A stretch of 64,000 nt of DNA from Candidatus Homeothermus arabinoxylanisolvens (GCA_001689405.1 LUJO01000042.1:1-64000), one strand, 5' to 3'. Shown: positions 45,880-55,635, counted from the first letter of the stretch. Program-made: numbers and translations. Notes: generated from the sequence alone by a model not told the origin.

Positions 45880-46734
45880 ATGGCAAAAGATGTAGATCTT
45901 TCATCAAAAGAATGGCGCGATATAGTCTTTGAAGGTAAAAACAAAGAATTCGGCGCATATGAATTGCGTAAGGAGTCTGACGCACGTCACAATAAAGCGA
46001 TGATCGTTGTCGTCATCATTATCGCGATAGCTTTCTTGCTTCCGCTTATTGTAAACACTGTGTTGCCTAAGGCTGACGAGCGTCCCGAGGACGTTACCGA
46101 GCAGGCTATGGTAAACCTCGGCGATGCTGCCGAGGAGGAGCCGGAGCCTGAAGAAGAGCAGCAGCGTTACGAGGAGGAGAAGCCCGAAGTGCTCCCCGAA
46201 GAGGTGCTCAACACCGTTAAGGTGACCGAGCTTGCCATCGTGGAGGACGATCAGGTGAAAGCCGAGGACGAGATCAAGACTCAGGACGAACTTAAGGAAA
46301 CCACTACCGCATTCGGTCAGAGCGACTTCGACAAAGGTACCGACGACCGCAACGTAGTGCGTGAACATAAGGACGAGATCGTAGTTGAAGAAAAGAAACC
46401 GGTTGAAGACAACAAAGTGTTTACCGCTGTTGAGCAGATGCCTCAGTTCCCCGGTGGTGAAGCTGCGTTGATGAAGTATATCTCCGACCACCTCAAATAT
46501 CCTCCTGTAGCTATGGAGAATAATATTCAGGGTCGTGTCGTGATACAGTTCGTCGTAACGAAGACCGGTAAGATCGGTGAGGTTAAGGTGGCACGAAGCA
46601 AAGACCCCGACCTTGACAAGGAAGCCGTTCGCGTCGTAAAGACTCTGCCCGATTTCATACCGGGTAAGATGAACGGACAGTCGGTTAACGTGTGGTACAC
46701 ACTCCCCATCACTTTCAAACTTCAAGGCGTATAA
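45880..46734 (+). CDS. tonB: Energy transducer TonB
   Basis: The 284-aa protein has about 40 cytosolic residues, a membrane helix at 41-61, a long acidic Glu/Pro-rich periplasmic spacer (about 68-180) and a TonB_C domain (about 190-284; EQMPQFPGGEAALMKYI, YPPVAMENNIQGRVV, YTLPITFKL). It touches the TonB box of outer-membrane receptors, such as the one at 11913-14735, and powers uptake. The acidic rather than Lys/Pro-rich spacer is typical of the phylum. A strong terminator follows. Confidence 0.93.
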   Translation: MAKDVDLSSKEWRDIVFEGKNKEFGAYELRKESDARHNKAMIVVVIIIAIAFLLPLIVNTVLPKADERPEDVTEQAMVNLGDAAEEEPEPEEEQQRYEEEKPEVLPEEVLNTVKVTELAIVEDDQVKAEDEIKTQDELKETTTAFGQSDFDKGTDDRNVVREHKDEIVVEEKKPVEDNKVFTAVEQMPQFPGGEAALMKYISDHLKYPPVAMENNIQGRVVIQFVVTKTGKIGEVKVARSKDPDLDKEAVRVVKTLPDFIPGKMNGQSVNVWYTLPITFKLQGV

Positions 46735-46756
46735 TCTTGATTTAAGCTATAACTTG

Positions 46757-46787
46757 AAAGGCGCATCCTTAACGGGTGCGCCTTTTT
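46757..46787 (+). terminator. Terminator of the exbB-tonB operon
   Basis: AAAGGCGCA (46757-46765) pairs with TGCGCCTTT (46777-46785), with further pairs inside, followed by TTTTT. It lies 23 bp after the tonB stop codon. Confidence 0.9.
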
Positions 46788-46885
46788 ATTTAATGCTAAA
46801 TTTTATGAAATTTTATTTATGGCGTGGCACCGTGTGAATACTTTTCATTAACTTAGCGATATTATTAATCATAATCCGAAAAATC

Positions 46886-47221
46886 ATGGCTGCCGATAAT
46901 GACCTGCAATATGATGAAAATGAAGCGATAAAGTTTATCCGCGATTATATGCCCGAGAACATCCGGGACAATTATACCGATGACGAGATACTCAACGTGC
47001 TTGATATGATATGGGATTACTATGAAGACAACGGTTATCTCGAAATACCCTCTGACGACAGCGCTGGCGACGTTGACGCTTCGCCTGCCGCCGACGACCT
47101 GCTCAAGTATGTGAAGAAGATGCTTGCCAAGGATAAACTTGCGGTTGTCGACAGTGACGACGTGCATTATATCGTGGAGGGCGAGCTGGCTTACGAGAAA
47201 TCGATAGGTCTTGAGGATTGA
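46886..47221 (+). CDS. Acidic 111-aa hypothetical protein
   Basis: A very acidic soluble protein with no signal peptide or membrane segment. Two helical regions (EAIKFIRDYMPENI, DDEILNVLDMIWDYYEDNGYL) are joined by an Asp/Ser/Ala-rich linker to a third (DDLLKYVKKMLAKDKL), and it ends SIGLED. Similar proteins are frequent as hypothetical proteins in Bacteroidales. I know no function. It precedes the OmpA-like gene by 11 bp and begins the three-gene run that ends with tlpA. Confidence 0.7.
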   Translation: MAADNDLQYDENEAIKFIRDYMPENIRDNYTDDEILNVLDMIWDYYEDNGYLEIPSDDSAGDVDASPAADDLLKYVKKMLAKDKLAVVDSDDVHYIVEGELAYEKSIGLED

Positions 47222-47232
47222 CAAAGCATGAC

Positions 47233-47955
47233 ATGATGCGTATAAGCCGTTACATATATCTGCTCGTCGTGGTGAGCCTGTTGGCTTGTTCGGCGCCTCC
47301 GGCCGATGCACAGAATATTTTCGGACGTCTGAAAGACAAGCTGTCGGGGAAATCGACTGACGGCGATGTCGCGAAAAAGAAGAAGAGCGGCAAGTCGGCC
47401 GCTGTTGTCGACCCTGCCGAGCTGTCGCTTGACGAGAATGTGATGTTACCGCGTGTCGGCGACAAGCAGCATGCGGCGGTGGCCGATTATATGGGACACC
47501 TCGCCAAGAAGCTTGCGTCGCGCAAACTGGCGCGCATAGAGCTTACCCGCGGAGGCGAGGTTATTGTGGCCACTATCGGCACCGACCAGCTCTTTGCTCC
47601 CAATGACACCGTGTTGCGCGACAACGCGCAGGAGTTTCTGCGCCCGTATGCCGATCTGTTGAAGCAGATGGGCATGTACAAGATGATTGTCGTATGTCAT
47701 ACCGACGACACCGGTTCCGAGGCATACACCGACCATCTAAGCGAGGCGAGGTCTTCGGCCGTGTATGACTTTCTGTTTAAAAAACAGCTGGAGAACGTGG
47801 ACCTGCTGTCATATGCCCTCGGTGCCTCCGAGCCTTCGGTGCCCAATGATTCACGCGAGAACAGGGCCAAAAACCGCAGGGTGGAGATTTATATCGTACC
47901 CGACATTCTGATTCTCGAGATGGCCAAATCCGGTAAACTGCAATTCCGAAACTAA
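47233..47955 (+). CDS. OmpA family protein
   Basis: A 240-aa exported protein with a C-terminal OmpA/MotB peptidoglycan-binding domain (about 125-235). The motif series ends NDSRENRAKNRRVEIYIVP, in which the conserved NR-x-x-NRRVEI is clear. The frame is open to a TTG at 47218, but the ATG pair at 47233/47236 starts directly before the signal sequence and is preferred. The signal peptide offers both a lipobox (LLAC) and a signal-peptidase-I site (ADAQ), so it may be lipid-anchored or soluble. It probably ties the outer membrane to the wall. Confidence 0.85.
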   Translation: MMRISRYIYLLVVVSLLACSAPPADAQNIFGRLKDKLSGKSTDGDVAKKKKSGKSAAVVDPAELSLDENVMLPRVGDKQHAAVADYMGHLAKKLASRKLARIELTRGGEVIVATIGTDQLFAPNDTVLRDNAQEFLRPYADLLKQMGMYKMIVVCHTDDTGSEAYTDHLSEARSSAVYDFLFKKQLENVDLLSYALGASEPSVPNDSRENRAKNRRVEIYIVPDILILEMAKSGKLQFRN

Positions 47956-47964
47956 ATTATATTT

Positions 47965-49008
47965 ATGAGATTTTCAATTTTGCTATTGGGTGCTGCGACA
48001 CTGATGACAGTATCGTGTGCCCGCAGTCAGTCACAGGGCGAGCCCTATACCGTGACTGCCAAAGTATCGGCCGATGACAACGGCAAGTGGGCTTATGTAG
48101 TTAACTACGACAATGGAGAGCGTATCGACAGTGTGCTTGTAGCTGACAGCGTAATAACGATTTCCGGAACGGTGGAGACCCCTGTTCTCGCACGTCTGCT
48201 CGTAGGCAATCAGCGCAACGGCACTTTTGTACTTGAACCGGGCGATATATCGTTTAATGACGACCGCATGCCAGTGGGTACGTCAGGCAATGAGCTGTTT
48301 GTCAAGTATACGGCCTCGCTTGACTCGCTTGTAAAGGCATATCAGACTGCGGAAAGCGATTCAGCGCGCAATGCCATAGAGGAGGCCTACAATGCCGCCA
48401 ATGACCGCGCTATTGCCGAGAACAGCACTAATCCGGTAGGATATTTCGCTTTTGTCAATGTGGCTTACGAGTATAACGCCGCTCAGCTTGACAGTGTACT
48501 GGCCCTCTATCCTTCCTACGGGGAGTATCAGCGTGTCAAGGAGCTTGTGGAGAAGCACAAACGTGCGGCCGCCACAGCTGCCGGCAACAAGTTCGTCGAT
48601 TTTACCGTCGAGGGCGATTCCGTTCAGAAACTGAGCGATTACGTAGGCCGCGGCCGTTATACGCTTGTCGATTTCTGGGCCAGCTGGTGTGGACCGTGCC
48701 GTCGCGAGATGCCTGTCATAAAAGAGCTTTATGACGAGTTTAACTCAAAAGGCCTCGACGTGGTGGGTGTAGCCGTATGGGATGAGCCTGAGGACTCTGA
48801 AAAAGCCGTGGAGCAGCTCGAGCTGCCTTGGCCGCAGATACTGAACGCGAAGAGTGTGCCTACCGACCTCTACGGTATATCGGGCATACCTCATATCATG
48901 CTTATCGACCCGGAGGGCGTAATCGTGGCACGTGGCATGCAGGGCGACTCGCTGCGCCGCGTAGTGCGTGAGACTATGACCGCCGGTCTCCAAAAATCCG
49001 GCAATTGA
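47965..49008 (+). CDS. TlpA-type thioredoxin-like lipoprotein with DUF4369 domain
   Basis: The 347-aa product has a lipoprotein signal (TVSC, C18), an N-terminal DUF4369 beta domain (about 25-120), a helical middle and a C-terminal TlpA/ResA thioredoxin domain (about 205-345). Its active site is C242-G-P-C245 in WASWCGPCRREMP, with the cis-proline loop in SGIPHIML. It should act as a thiol-disulfide reductase in the cell envelope. Its last 35 bp overlap the end of the convergent VanZ gene. Confidence 0.9.
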   Translation: MRFSILLLGAATLMTVSCARSQSQGEPYTVTAKVSADDNGKWAYVVNYDNGERIDSVLVADSVITISGTVETPVLARLLVGNQRNGTFVLEPGDISFNDDRMPVGTSGNELFVKYTASLDSLVKAYQTAESDSARNAIEEAYNAANDRAIAENSTNPVGYFAFVNVAYEYNAAQLDSVLALYPSYGEYQRVKELVEKHKRAAATAAGNKFVDFTVEGDSVQKLSDYVGRGRYTLVDFWASWCGPCRREMPVIKELYDEFNSKGLDVVGVAVWDEPEDSEKAVEQLELPWPQILNAKSVPTDLYGISGIPHIMLIDPEGVIVARGMQGDSLRRVVRETMTAGLQKSGN

Positions 49009-49402
49009 CTTTGGTCCACAGGACACAGGCGATAAAAAGACCTGTCAGCGCTCCGCCGGCATCGGCATAGAAGTCATATATGTCTTGGCCTCGCCCCATG
49101 TCCATGGCTCCCTGTATAAGCTCTATGGCTCCGCCGAAAATTATTGTGGCTATACAGAATATTATCAGCAGTACCCCGGGTGCCTTTGTGCGTCCGGGGT
49201 TCTTGCGTAAATAGTCAAGTGCAAGACAATCCATGACTCCGAGCATCATTATGGCATGGACCACTTTGTCGGCGCCCGGAAACAGGCTTATGTCATTGTC
49301 GGGAAGAGGGTCGGGCATCAAGGTCAGATAAAGTACTGCCAGAACTACCGCTATTGTCAATATATAGGGCGGCAGACGTTTTATTATGTTAGTTATTGAC
49401 AT
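48974..49402 (-). CDS. VanZ-like family membrane protein
   Basis: The 142-aa protein has four hydrophobic helices and the VanZ-type pattern: an early PDPLPDNDISLFPGADKVVH with the conserved Asp and the DKxxH motif, and a later IELIQGAMDMGRGQDIYDFYADAGGALTG. VanZ gives low-level teicoplanin resistance in enterococci, but most homologues have unknown roles, and no such activity is implied here. Its 3' end overlaps tlpA by 35 bp, tail to tail. A TAATTTTG box lies at 49426-49419. Confidence 0.82.
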   Translation of the reverse strand: MSITNIIKRLPPYILTIAVVLAVLYLTLMPDPLPDNDISLFPGADKVVHAIMMLGVMDCLALDYLRKNPGRTKAPGVLLIIFCIATIIFGGAIELIQGAMDMGRGQDIYDFYADAGGALTGLFIACVLWTKVNCRIFGDRRS

Positions 49403-49454
49403 TTTCTTAAAATTTTTGCAAAATTAATCACAAAAAGTATTATTTGAAAATGTA

Positions 49455-49489
49455 TTGTGCGACAGTTTGTCGCTTTTTGATTAATTTTG
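49455..49489 (+). promoter_or_regulatory. Probable promoter of the NSS transporter pair
   Basis: A TAATTTTG -7 box lies at 49482-49489, 20 nt before the start codon. The best -33 match, TTGTG at 49455-49459, is slightly far (22-nt spacer). The same GATTAATTTTGCA string occurs on the minus strand for vanZ (around 49419-49428), so the divergent promoters share sequence. Confidence 0.55.
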
Positions 49490-49509
49490 CAGACTAAATA
49501 GTAAATAAG

Positions 49510-50886
49510 ATGGCCACTAAAGCACAATTTGGCAGTAAGATAGGTTTGATTGCAGCCACGGTCGGTTCGGCTGTGGGGCTTGGAAATATATGGCGTTTTC
49601 CGGCAGAGACGCAGAGCAACGGAGGCGCTGCGTTTTTGTTGCTCTATATAGCGTGTGTATTTATACTCGGCATTCCGGTTATGCTCGCCGAGTTTTCGCT
49701 CGGCAGAGGGTGCCGCAGCGATGCGGTAGGGGTGTTCCGACATCTGTCGCCCGGCAAAAAGTGGTGGATAGTGGGGGCCCTCGCCATACTTGCCTCTTAT
49801 CTGATATTGTCGTTTTATATGGTGGTTGCCGGGTGGACGGCCGAGTATCTGTGGCAGTCGATCACGGGAGCGCTGTATGAGGTGAAGGCCGGTGTGGCGT
49901 CGGCCGGTACGGCTGCCCTTGACGCCCAGTTTGAAGGCAAGATGCAGGAGTATATCCTTACCGATACAAGGCCTATTGTCATGACATATGCCATGCTGCT
50001 GGTGAATCTCGGCATACTTCTTATGGGGGTGCAGAAAGGCATAGAGAAGATGTCCAATATACTTATGCCGGTGCTGTTTGTACTGCTGCTGGTCTTCGCG
50101 GGTGTATCCCTGTCGTTGCCCAAGGCTTCCGAAGGACTTGAATTTTTCCTTAACCCCGACTTCTCCAAGATTACGCCTACCGTTGTGGTCAATGCACTCG
50201 GGCAGGCATTCTTCTCCCTCTCGCTCGGCATGGGCATACTTGTCACTTACTCAAGTTATTTCCCTAAAGAGACCAAGCTTACCAAGACGGCCGTCACCGT
50301 GTCGCTTCTCGATCTGTTTGTGGCCATAATGATGGGTATCATCATATTTCCCGCAGTAAAGACTTTCGGCCTCGACAATCATAATCTTGCGGGCACGGCT
50401 CTTGTTTTCGTGACTTTGCCCGAGGTGTTTGCGCAGATGCCGTGGACGCAGTTCTGGTCCATCCTGTTTTTCACGCTGTTGCTCGTGGCCGCTCTTACCT
50501 CCACCATATCATTGGGCGAGGTATCCATAGCGTTCATGCAGTCGAGGTTTGGCCTCAGGCGTTCCACCGCCTGCCTTGTGGTCATGCTGCCGCTCTTCGT
50601 GCTAAGCGCTCTCTGTTCGCTGTCATTGGGTTCGCTCTCGTCCTTTACCATAGCGGGGCTGACACTGTTTGATTTTCTTGACAATACCGCTACCAATATA
50701 ATGTTGCCCGTGGTGGCTATATCGACATGTATATATATGGGCTGGTTCGTGCCCAAGAAGTATTTCCGTAACGAGCTAACCAACGGCAATACGGTCTCGC
50801 GCCGTTTTTACGGCCCGGTACTGTTTGTGGTGCGTTTCGTGGCTCCCGTGTTGATAGCCGTGATACTGCTGGCGAAAATATTTTAA
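49510..50886 (+). CDS. Sodium-dependent transporter of the NSS/SNF family, copy 1
   Basis: A 458-aa LeuT-fold Na+ symporter for amino acids or related amines. The TM1 motif GSAVGLGNIWRFPAE (about 17-31) forms the Na+ and substrate site. The remaining helices are in order, giving about eleven to twelve segments. The substrate cannot be told. The paralogue follows 12 bp downstream in the same direction, so the two are co-transcribed. Confidence 0.92.
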   Translation: MATKAQFGSKIGLIAATVGSAVGLGNIWRFPAETQSNGGAAFLLLYIACVFILGIPVMLAEFSLGRGCRSDAVGVFRHLSPGKKWWIVGALAILASYLILSFYMVVAGWTAEYLWQSITGALYEVKAGVASAGTAALDAQFEGKMQEYILTDTRPIVMTYAMLLVNLGILLMGVQKGIEKMSNILMPVLFVLLLVFAGVSLSLPKASEGLEFFLNPDFSKITPTVVVNALGQAFFSLSLGMGILVTYSSYFPKETKLTKTAVTVSLLDLFVAIMMGIIIFPAVKTFGLDNHNLAGTALVFVTLPEVFAQMPWTQFWSILFFTLLLVAALTSTISLGEVSIAFMQSRFGLRRSTACLVVMLPLFVLSALCSLSLGSLSSFTIAGLTLFDFLDNTATNIMLPVVAISTCIYMGWFVPKKYFRNELTNGNTVSRRFYGPVLFVVRFVAPVLIAVILLAKIF

Positions 50887-50898
50887 ACTATCCATGTC

Positions 50899-52242
50899 AT
50901 GAAAGAGAACAGAGCACAGTTTGCAACCCGTCTCGGAGTCATAGCCACCACGGTCGGCTCGGCTGTAGGACTCGGCAATATATGGCGTTTCCCTTATGAA
51001 GCCGGTGTACACGGCGGAGGGGCGTTTCTTATTATCTACATAGGATTTATATTTCTGATAGGCGTACCGGTCATATGTGCCGAGTTTATCATGGGGCGCA
51101 GCACGCGCAGCAATATATTCGGCGCGTTCCGGGCGTTGCACGGCCGTCCCCAGTGGGCGTGGATAGGCTATATGGGCATATTGGCCTCGATACTGATACT
51201 GTCGTTTTACTCCGTTGTGGCGGGGTGGACTGTCGAGTACTTCGTGCAGTCGGTTACCGGCACTCTCGACTCGCTTGATGCAGGCAGCCGTCATGAGGCT
51301 TTCGACATGTTCTGCACAGGGTGGAAGCCGGTTATGTGGACGCTACTGTTTCTTGCCGTGAACGCGGTCATTCTTCTGCGCGGCGTCAAGGGCGGCATCG
51401 AACGGGCCTCCAATGTACTTATGCCGGTGCTGTTTGTCATCCTGATCATATTCTGCGTAAACTCGCTGCTTATGCCGGGAGCGTCGGAGGGCCTCGCCTT
51501 CCTGTTCCGTCCCGATTTCTCCAAGGTTGACTCGGGGGTGCTTCTCGGAGCGCTCGGACAGGCTTTCTTCTCGCTGTCGCTGGGCCTCGGCACTATGCTG
51601 ACTTACGCGAGCTATTTCTCTGACCGCACTCCGCTTGTTAAAAGCGCCACTGTCACATCAGTGCTTGACACCTGTGTGGCCATTCTTGCGGGTATCATCA
51701 TATTCCCGGCTGTCTTTACATTCGGCGCGGAGCCTTCCGCCGGACCGAAACTCGTTTTTGAGGTGCTCCCCGACATTTTCCACCGCCTGCCTTGGGGCGC
51801 TTTATGGTCATCGCTGTTCTTCTTCCTCCTGTTTCTTGCCTCACTGACCTCCACCATATCCATGAGCGAGATATGCATAGCTTTCTTCTGCGAGCAGTTG
51901 GGACTGAGCCGCAAGAAGGCTACATTGCTCAACTGTGGCATAGCTATGGCGTTGGGCACCCTGTGTGCCCTGTCGTTCGGGCCGCTCCGGGATATGACTG
52001 TATTCGGACTTACGGTGTTTGACCTGTTTGACTATGTGTCGAGCAACATCCTCTTGCCTCTTGGCGGTATGATGATATCGATATTTGTGGGCTGGTTTGT
52101 TGACCGCGGAGTATTGCGCGCCCAGTTGTGCGGCACGGGTACTATAAAGGAGTGGATACTGAAGGTAATCGTGTTCTGTCTGCGTTATGTGGCCCCCGCA
52201 GGTATAGCCTTAGTCTTTCTTTCCGGCCTCGGGGTTATCTGA
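50899..52242 (+). CDS. Sodium-dependent transporter of the NSS/SNF family, copy 2
   Basis: The 447-aa paralogue of the preceding gene has the same TM1 motif (GSAVGLGNIWRFPYE) and full length. The two copies have clearly diverged outside the core helices, so they probably differ in substrate. They do not look like a recent duplication. The last 33 bp overlap the convergent umuC gene. Confidence 0.92.
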   Translation: MKENRAQFATRLGVIATTVGSAVGLGNIWRFPYEAGVHGGGAFLIIYIGFIFLIGVPVICAEFIMGRSTRSNIFGAFRALHGRPQWAWIGYMGILASILILSFYSVVAGWTVEYFVQSVTGTLDSLDAGSRHEAFDMFCTGWKPVMWTLLFLAVNAVILLRGVKGGIERASNVLMPVLFVILIIFCVNSLLMPGASEGLAFLFRPDFSKVDSGVLLGALGQAFFSLSLGLGTMLTYASYFSDRTPLVKSATVTSVLDTCVAILAGIIIFPAVFTFGAEPSAGPKLVFEVLPDIFHRLPWGALWSSLFFFLLFLASLTSTISMSEICIAFFCEQLGLSRKKATLLNCGIAMALGTLCALSFGPLRDMTVFGLTVFDLFDYVSSNILLPLGGMMISIFVGWFVDRGVLRAQLCGTGTIKEWILKVIVFCLRYVAPAGIALVFLSGLGVI

Positions 52243-53526
52243 CGGGTCGACGCATTTTATATCGATGATGTCGCTCATGCGCGTGGTGTACAGGCGCGAC
52301 GTGTGCTCTTTCGACGCTACCGATTTTGACGGTATCGATGCTAAGTGTACTTTGTCATGGCCGGCATTCTCCCGGTTGATTTTGTCGAGCGCCGACATAA
52401 GACGCCGACGTTTCATCAAGTCGTCATGGTTACAGAAAAGGCTCTGTTGAAGGCCGTTGCCGTCAATGATCTGTGTGGCTGTCACGCCTGCGCGTTTGTA
52501 TCCGTATCCGGGCCGGAATATTCCGGCAAGTGCCGCCTTTGCCTCCTTGCACAGTATCGAGGTGTCGTTGGTCGCTTCCGGCATACGGTGTTGGGCTATG
52601 TTGGAGTAGTATGACTCCTTGAAACGGTTGGTGGCTATATATACCGATATCGCCGAGCAGTGGCAGCCGTGTCGTCGCAGCCGTTCGGCTACGTATGCCG
52701 CATGTTGCGCCACCGCATCGTTAAGCTCTTCGAGTGAATAGATCTCCGTGGCGAAAGTGCGCGAGCAGGTTAGCGACTTCTGCGGCCCCTCGATGCTCTC
52801 TTCGGTCCCTATGCATGCCTCGCCGTTGAGTTCGCGCCACACTCTTTCAAGGTTTATGTTATAGCGGTCGCGTATAGTCTCTTTTGGCAGCCGTGCGAAG
52901 TCGAGTGCCGTGTATATACCTTGTGTCTTAAGCCGCTCCGAAAGCCTGCGTCCTATGCCCCATACATCGCCTATACCTGTGAGTTCGAGCGCCTTGGCCC
53001 TCTTGTCGGGGGTGTCTATGATGCATGCGCCTTTGTAGCCGGGATACTTTTTTGCAAACCGTGCCGCCGCTTTGGCCAGCGTGCGTGTAGAGGCTATGCC
53101 GAGCGATACCGGTATGCCTACATTTTTCTTTATGGTTTTTACTATCGATTGTCCGTAGGCCGGCAATTCATTGTCGTCGACAGCATCAAGATTTATGTAT
53201 GCCTCATCGATCGAGCTTATCTCAAGCCCGTCGGCGAGTGAGGCCAATGTCATCATGACACGTGACGACATGTCGCTGTAAAGCCGATGATTGCCCGACA
53301 GGACGGCTATGTTATGCCGCGATACAATGTCGCGGATCTTGAACAGAGGTATGCCTCGTGTTATGCCGAGCGCTTTTGCCTCGTTGGACATGGCCACCAC
53401 GCACCCGTCATTGTTGCCTAACACTATGACCGGTCTGTCGCGCAACTCGGGATGAAACACCCGCTCGCACGATACGAAAAAGTTATTGCAGTCTATAAGG
53501 CCTGTCATGGGAGGATAGGCGCTCAC
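52210..53526 (-). CDS. umuC: Y-family DNA polymerase, UmuC-like
   Basis: The 438-aa translesion polymerase subunit (Pol V type) carries catalytic acids in GLIDCNNFFVSCER (D12) and SSIDEAY (D107, E108). A thumb with HhH (ELTGIGDVWGIG), a little-finger domain (about 240-350) and the UmuC C-terminal tail follow. The ATG overlaps the umuD stop by 4 bp. Its 3' end overlaps the NSS transporter gene by 33 bp. It allows synthesis across damaged bases when activated by UmuD. Confidence 0.92.
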   Translation of the reverse strand: MSAYPPMTGLIDCNNFFVSCERVFHPELRDRPVIVLGNNDGCVVAMSNEAKALGITRGIPLFKIRDIVSRHNIAVLSGNHRLYSDMSSRVMMTLASLADGLEISSIDEAYINLDAVDDNELPAYGQSIVKTIKKNVGIPVSLGIASTRTLAKAAARFAKKYPGYKGACIIDTPDKRAKALELTGIGDVWGIGRRLSERLKTQGIYTALDFARLPKETIRDRYNINLERVWRELNGEACIGTEESIEGPQKSLTCSRTFATEIYSLEELNDAVAQHAAYVAERLRRHGCHCSAISVYIATNRFKESYYSNIAQHRMPEATNDTSILCKEAKAALAGIFRPGYGYKRAGVTATQIIDGNGLQQSLFCNHDDLMKRRRLMSALDKINRENAGHDKVHLASIPSKSVASKEHTSRLYTTRMSDIIDIKCVDPSDNPEAGKKD

Positions 53527-53972
53527 CGCTTGCGGCGGTTTTTCTTTATTGTGTAGGTGACTATGCCCCAGACGGTGAAGTCGTCATCTTCGGTGACCTC
53601 GATCGGCGCATAGTGGCGGTTGGAGGGCAAGAGAAGTATGCGGTGCCGCTCTACTTTAAGGCGCTTGACAGTAAATTCGCCGTCAATACAGCACACGGCA
53701 AGGTCGCCGTTGGCCGGCTCAAGCGAGCGGTCAATGACCAGTATGTCGCCGTCGTCGATACCCTCCTCGCACATTGAGTCGCCGGTCACGCGGCCGTAAA
53801 ATGTCGAGGCCGGATGTGTCACTATCTCCGCGTTCAGGTCTATCGACTCGTTCATCGACGACTGTCCCGGTGAGGTAAAACCGGCCTTTATGCCCCCGTC
53901 GGCATACGGCAAGGGCATGGACGATCCATTGTCCACTCCATACAGCTCCAAGTCGTTACGCGATTTTGTCAT
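53523..53972 (-). CDS. umuD: LexA/UmuD-like S24 peptidase, UmuD-like
   Basis: This 149-aa self-cleaving partner of UmuC has no LexA-type DNA-binding domain. The cleavage site is probably A30-G31 in KAGFTSPG, matching the E. coli Cys-Gly-Phe-Pro-Ser-Pro site. The catalytic dyad is S66 in GDSM and K103 in FTVKRL. RecA-stimulated cleavage would yield the active UmuD' form. No LexA operator could be recognised upstream, so SOS control is assumed from the family only. Confidence 0.92.
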   Translation of the reverse strand: MTKSRNDLELYGVDNGSSMPLPYADGGIKAGFTSPGQSSMNESIDLNAEIVTHPASTFYGRVTGDSMCEEGIDDGDILVIDRSLEPANGDLAVCCIDGEFTVKRLKVERHRILLLPSNRHYAPIEVTEDDDFTVWGIVTYTIKKNRRKR

Positions 53973-54026
53973 CAGTTCGGTATGGTGATATTCGGTTTTT
54001 AACGTGACACGGATGAAAGTATATGA

Positions 54027-54071
54027 ATAAAGCGTGTAAAACGATTAACCGGTCGATTATACACGCTTTAT
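54027..54071 (-). terminator. Hairpin after hisS
   Basis: ATAAAGCGTGTA (54027-54038) is the inverse of TACACGCTTTAT (54060-54071): a 12-bp stem with a 21-nt loop that itself contains the palindrome ACCGGT. It lies 19 bp beyond the hisS stop, before umuD. The T-run is weak, so termination efficiency is uncertain. Confidence 0.65.
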
Positions 54072-54089
54072 GACTGTATGACGTGTCTG

Positions 54090-55454
54090 TTACTTCAGTC
54101 TGTCGATAAGGGCGGTGATGTCGAGTGAGGCCTGCTCGCCGGTGGCCATGTCCTTGAGAGTCACTTTACCCTCCTGAAGTTCGCTTTCGCCTATCATGGC
54201 CACAAAGGGCACGGACTTGGAGTTGGCATAGGCCATCTGCTTTTTCATCTTGGAAGTCTCGGGATATATTTCGGCCGAGATGCCGTGGCCGCGCAGTTGC
54301 TTGATGACCTTGAGCGATTCGGCCTTTTCGGCCTCGCCGAAGTTCATGAACAGCACTTTTGTAGAGCGTGACGTATCTTCGGGATAGAGGTCGAGCGTGT
54401 TGAGCACATCGTATATGCGGTCGGCGCCAAACGATATTCCGACTCCCGACACATCGGGCATGCCGAACACTCCCGTGAGGTTGTCGTAACGGCCTCCGCC
54501 GGTTATTGAGCCTATCTCGACGTCGCGGGCTTTTACCTCGATTATGGTGCCGGTGTAGTAATTCAGGCCTCGGGCGAGCGACACGTCAAGATCAAGCACG
54601 GCACGCAGGCCGAGCGCTTCGGTGTGTCTTACGACTTCTTTCAGCTCCTCGATTCCGCGAAGTCCTACGGGCGATGCCGACAATACCTCGGCAAGGCGTT
54701 CGAGGCGCTGATTGACAGTGCCGTCGATTGACAATATGGGTTCGAGTGCGGCTATGGCCTCAGTTGACAGACCTCGCTCGGCAAGCTCGGCTTTTACGTT
54801 CTCCATGCCTATTTTGTCGATTTTGTCGATGGCCACCGTTATATCGACTATCTTTTCAGGTGCGCCTATCAGCTCGGCTATTCCGGCAAGTACCTTGCGG
54901 TTGTTGAGCTTGATGGTGATGTTGATTTTCAGGCGGTTGAATACTTCGTCGATAAGCTGGAGCAACTCTACCTCGTTGACAAGAGAGTCGGAGCCTATTA
55001 TGTCGGCGTCGCACTGGTAAAACTCGCGGTAGCGGCCTTTCTGGGGACGGTCGGCACGCCAAACAGGCTGTATCTGGAAGCGCTTGAAGGGAAACTGCAG
55101 TTCGGCGCGGTGCTGCACGACGTAGCGGGCAAAGGGTACGGTAAGGTCATAACGCAGACCCTTTTCACAGAGCTGCGTAGTTAGTTTTCCCGATGCCTCC
55201 CCCGAGTCGAGCAACTGTCGGTCGGCTCCCCGCAGGTAGTCGCCGGAGTTAAGTATCTTGAACAGAAGTTTATCGCCTTCCTCTCCGTATTTTCCCATAA
55301 GGGTAGACAGGTTCTCCATAGCCGGAGTCTCGATCTGGTTGAAGCCAAACAGGTTGAAGACTTCGCGAATGGTATTGAATATGTAATTGCGGCGCGCCAT
55401 CTCGGTGGGTGAGAAGTCGCGTGTACCTTTGGGTATGGAAGGTTTCTGTGCCAT
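54090..55454 (-). CDS. hisS: Histidine-tRNA ligase
   Basis: This 454-aa class II aminoacyl-tRNA synthetase charges tRNA-His. Motif 2 ([21 protein letters not shown]), the histidine-binding ARGLNYYTG and motif 3 ([10 protein letters not shown]) are evident; the anticodon-binding domain is at about 350-454. A -7 box TAAATTTG (55493-55486, minus) lies 31 nt upstream of the start. The gene stands alone. Confidence 0.95.
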   Translation of the reverse strand: MAQKPSIPKGTRDFSPTEMARRNYIFNTIREVFNLFGFNQIETPAMENLSTLMGKYGEEGDKLLFKILNSGDYLRGADRQLLDSGEASGKLTTQLCEKGLRYDLTVPFARYVVQHRAELQFPFKRFQIQPVWRADRPQKGRYREFYQCDADIIGSDSLVNEVELLQLIDEVFNRLKINITIKLNNRKVLAGIAELIGAPEKIVDITVAIDKIDKIGMENVKAELAERGLSTEAIAALEPILSIDGTVNQRLERLAEVLSASPVGLRGIEELKEVVRHTEALGLRAVLDLDVSLARGLNYYTGTIIEVKARDVEIGSITGGGRYDNLTGVFGMPDVSGVGISFGADRIYDVLNTLDLYPEDTSRSTKVLFMNFGEAEKAESLKVIKQLRGHGISAEIYPETSKMKKQMAYANSKSVPFVAMIGESELQEGKVTLKDMATGEQASLDITALIDRLK

Positions 55455-55485
55455 ATGTATAAATTGTATAGTTTATTTTAGAGTG

Positions 55486-55493
55486 CAAATTTA
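55486..55493 (-). promoter_or_regulatory. -7 box of hisS
   Basis: TAAATTTG on the minus strand, 31 nt before the hisS ATG. No clear TTTG is present at the -33 position, so only half of the promoter is convincing. Confidence 0.5.
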
Positions 55494-55635
55494 AGGCATT
55501 TTTCGCAAAAACTCCATTTTATTGTTCCTATAGTTGGGCCACCCTACGATTATATCGTGTTTTTGCCATGCTGCGCCATGGCGTGCAGGCCCGAACTATT
55601 GTCGATAACGTATGTTTATATTGTATTGAAACTAA

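Noticed and set aside
48974..49402. Reading the VanZ-like gene as a glycopeptide resistance gene
   Set aside because: No vanHAX or other van genes are present, and the family is widespread in non-resistant bacteria.
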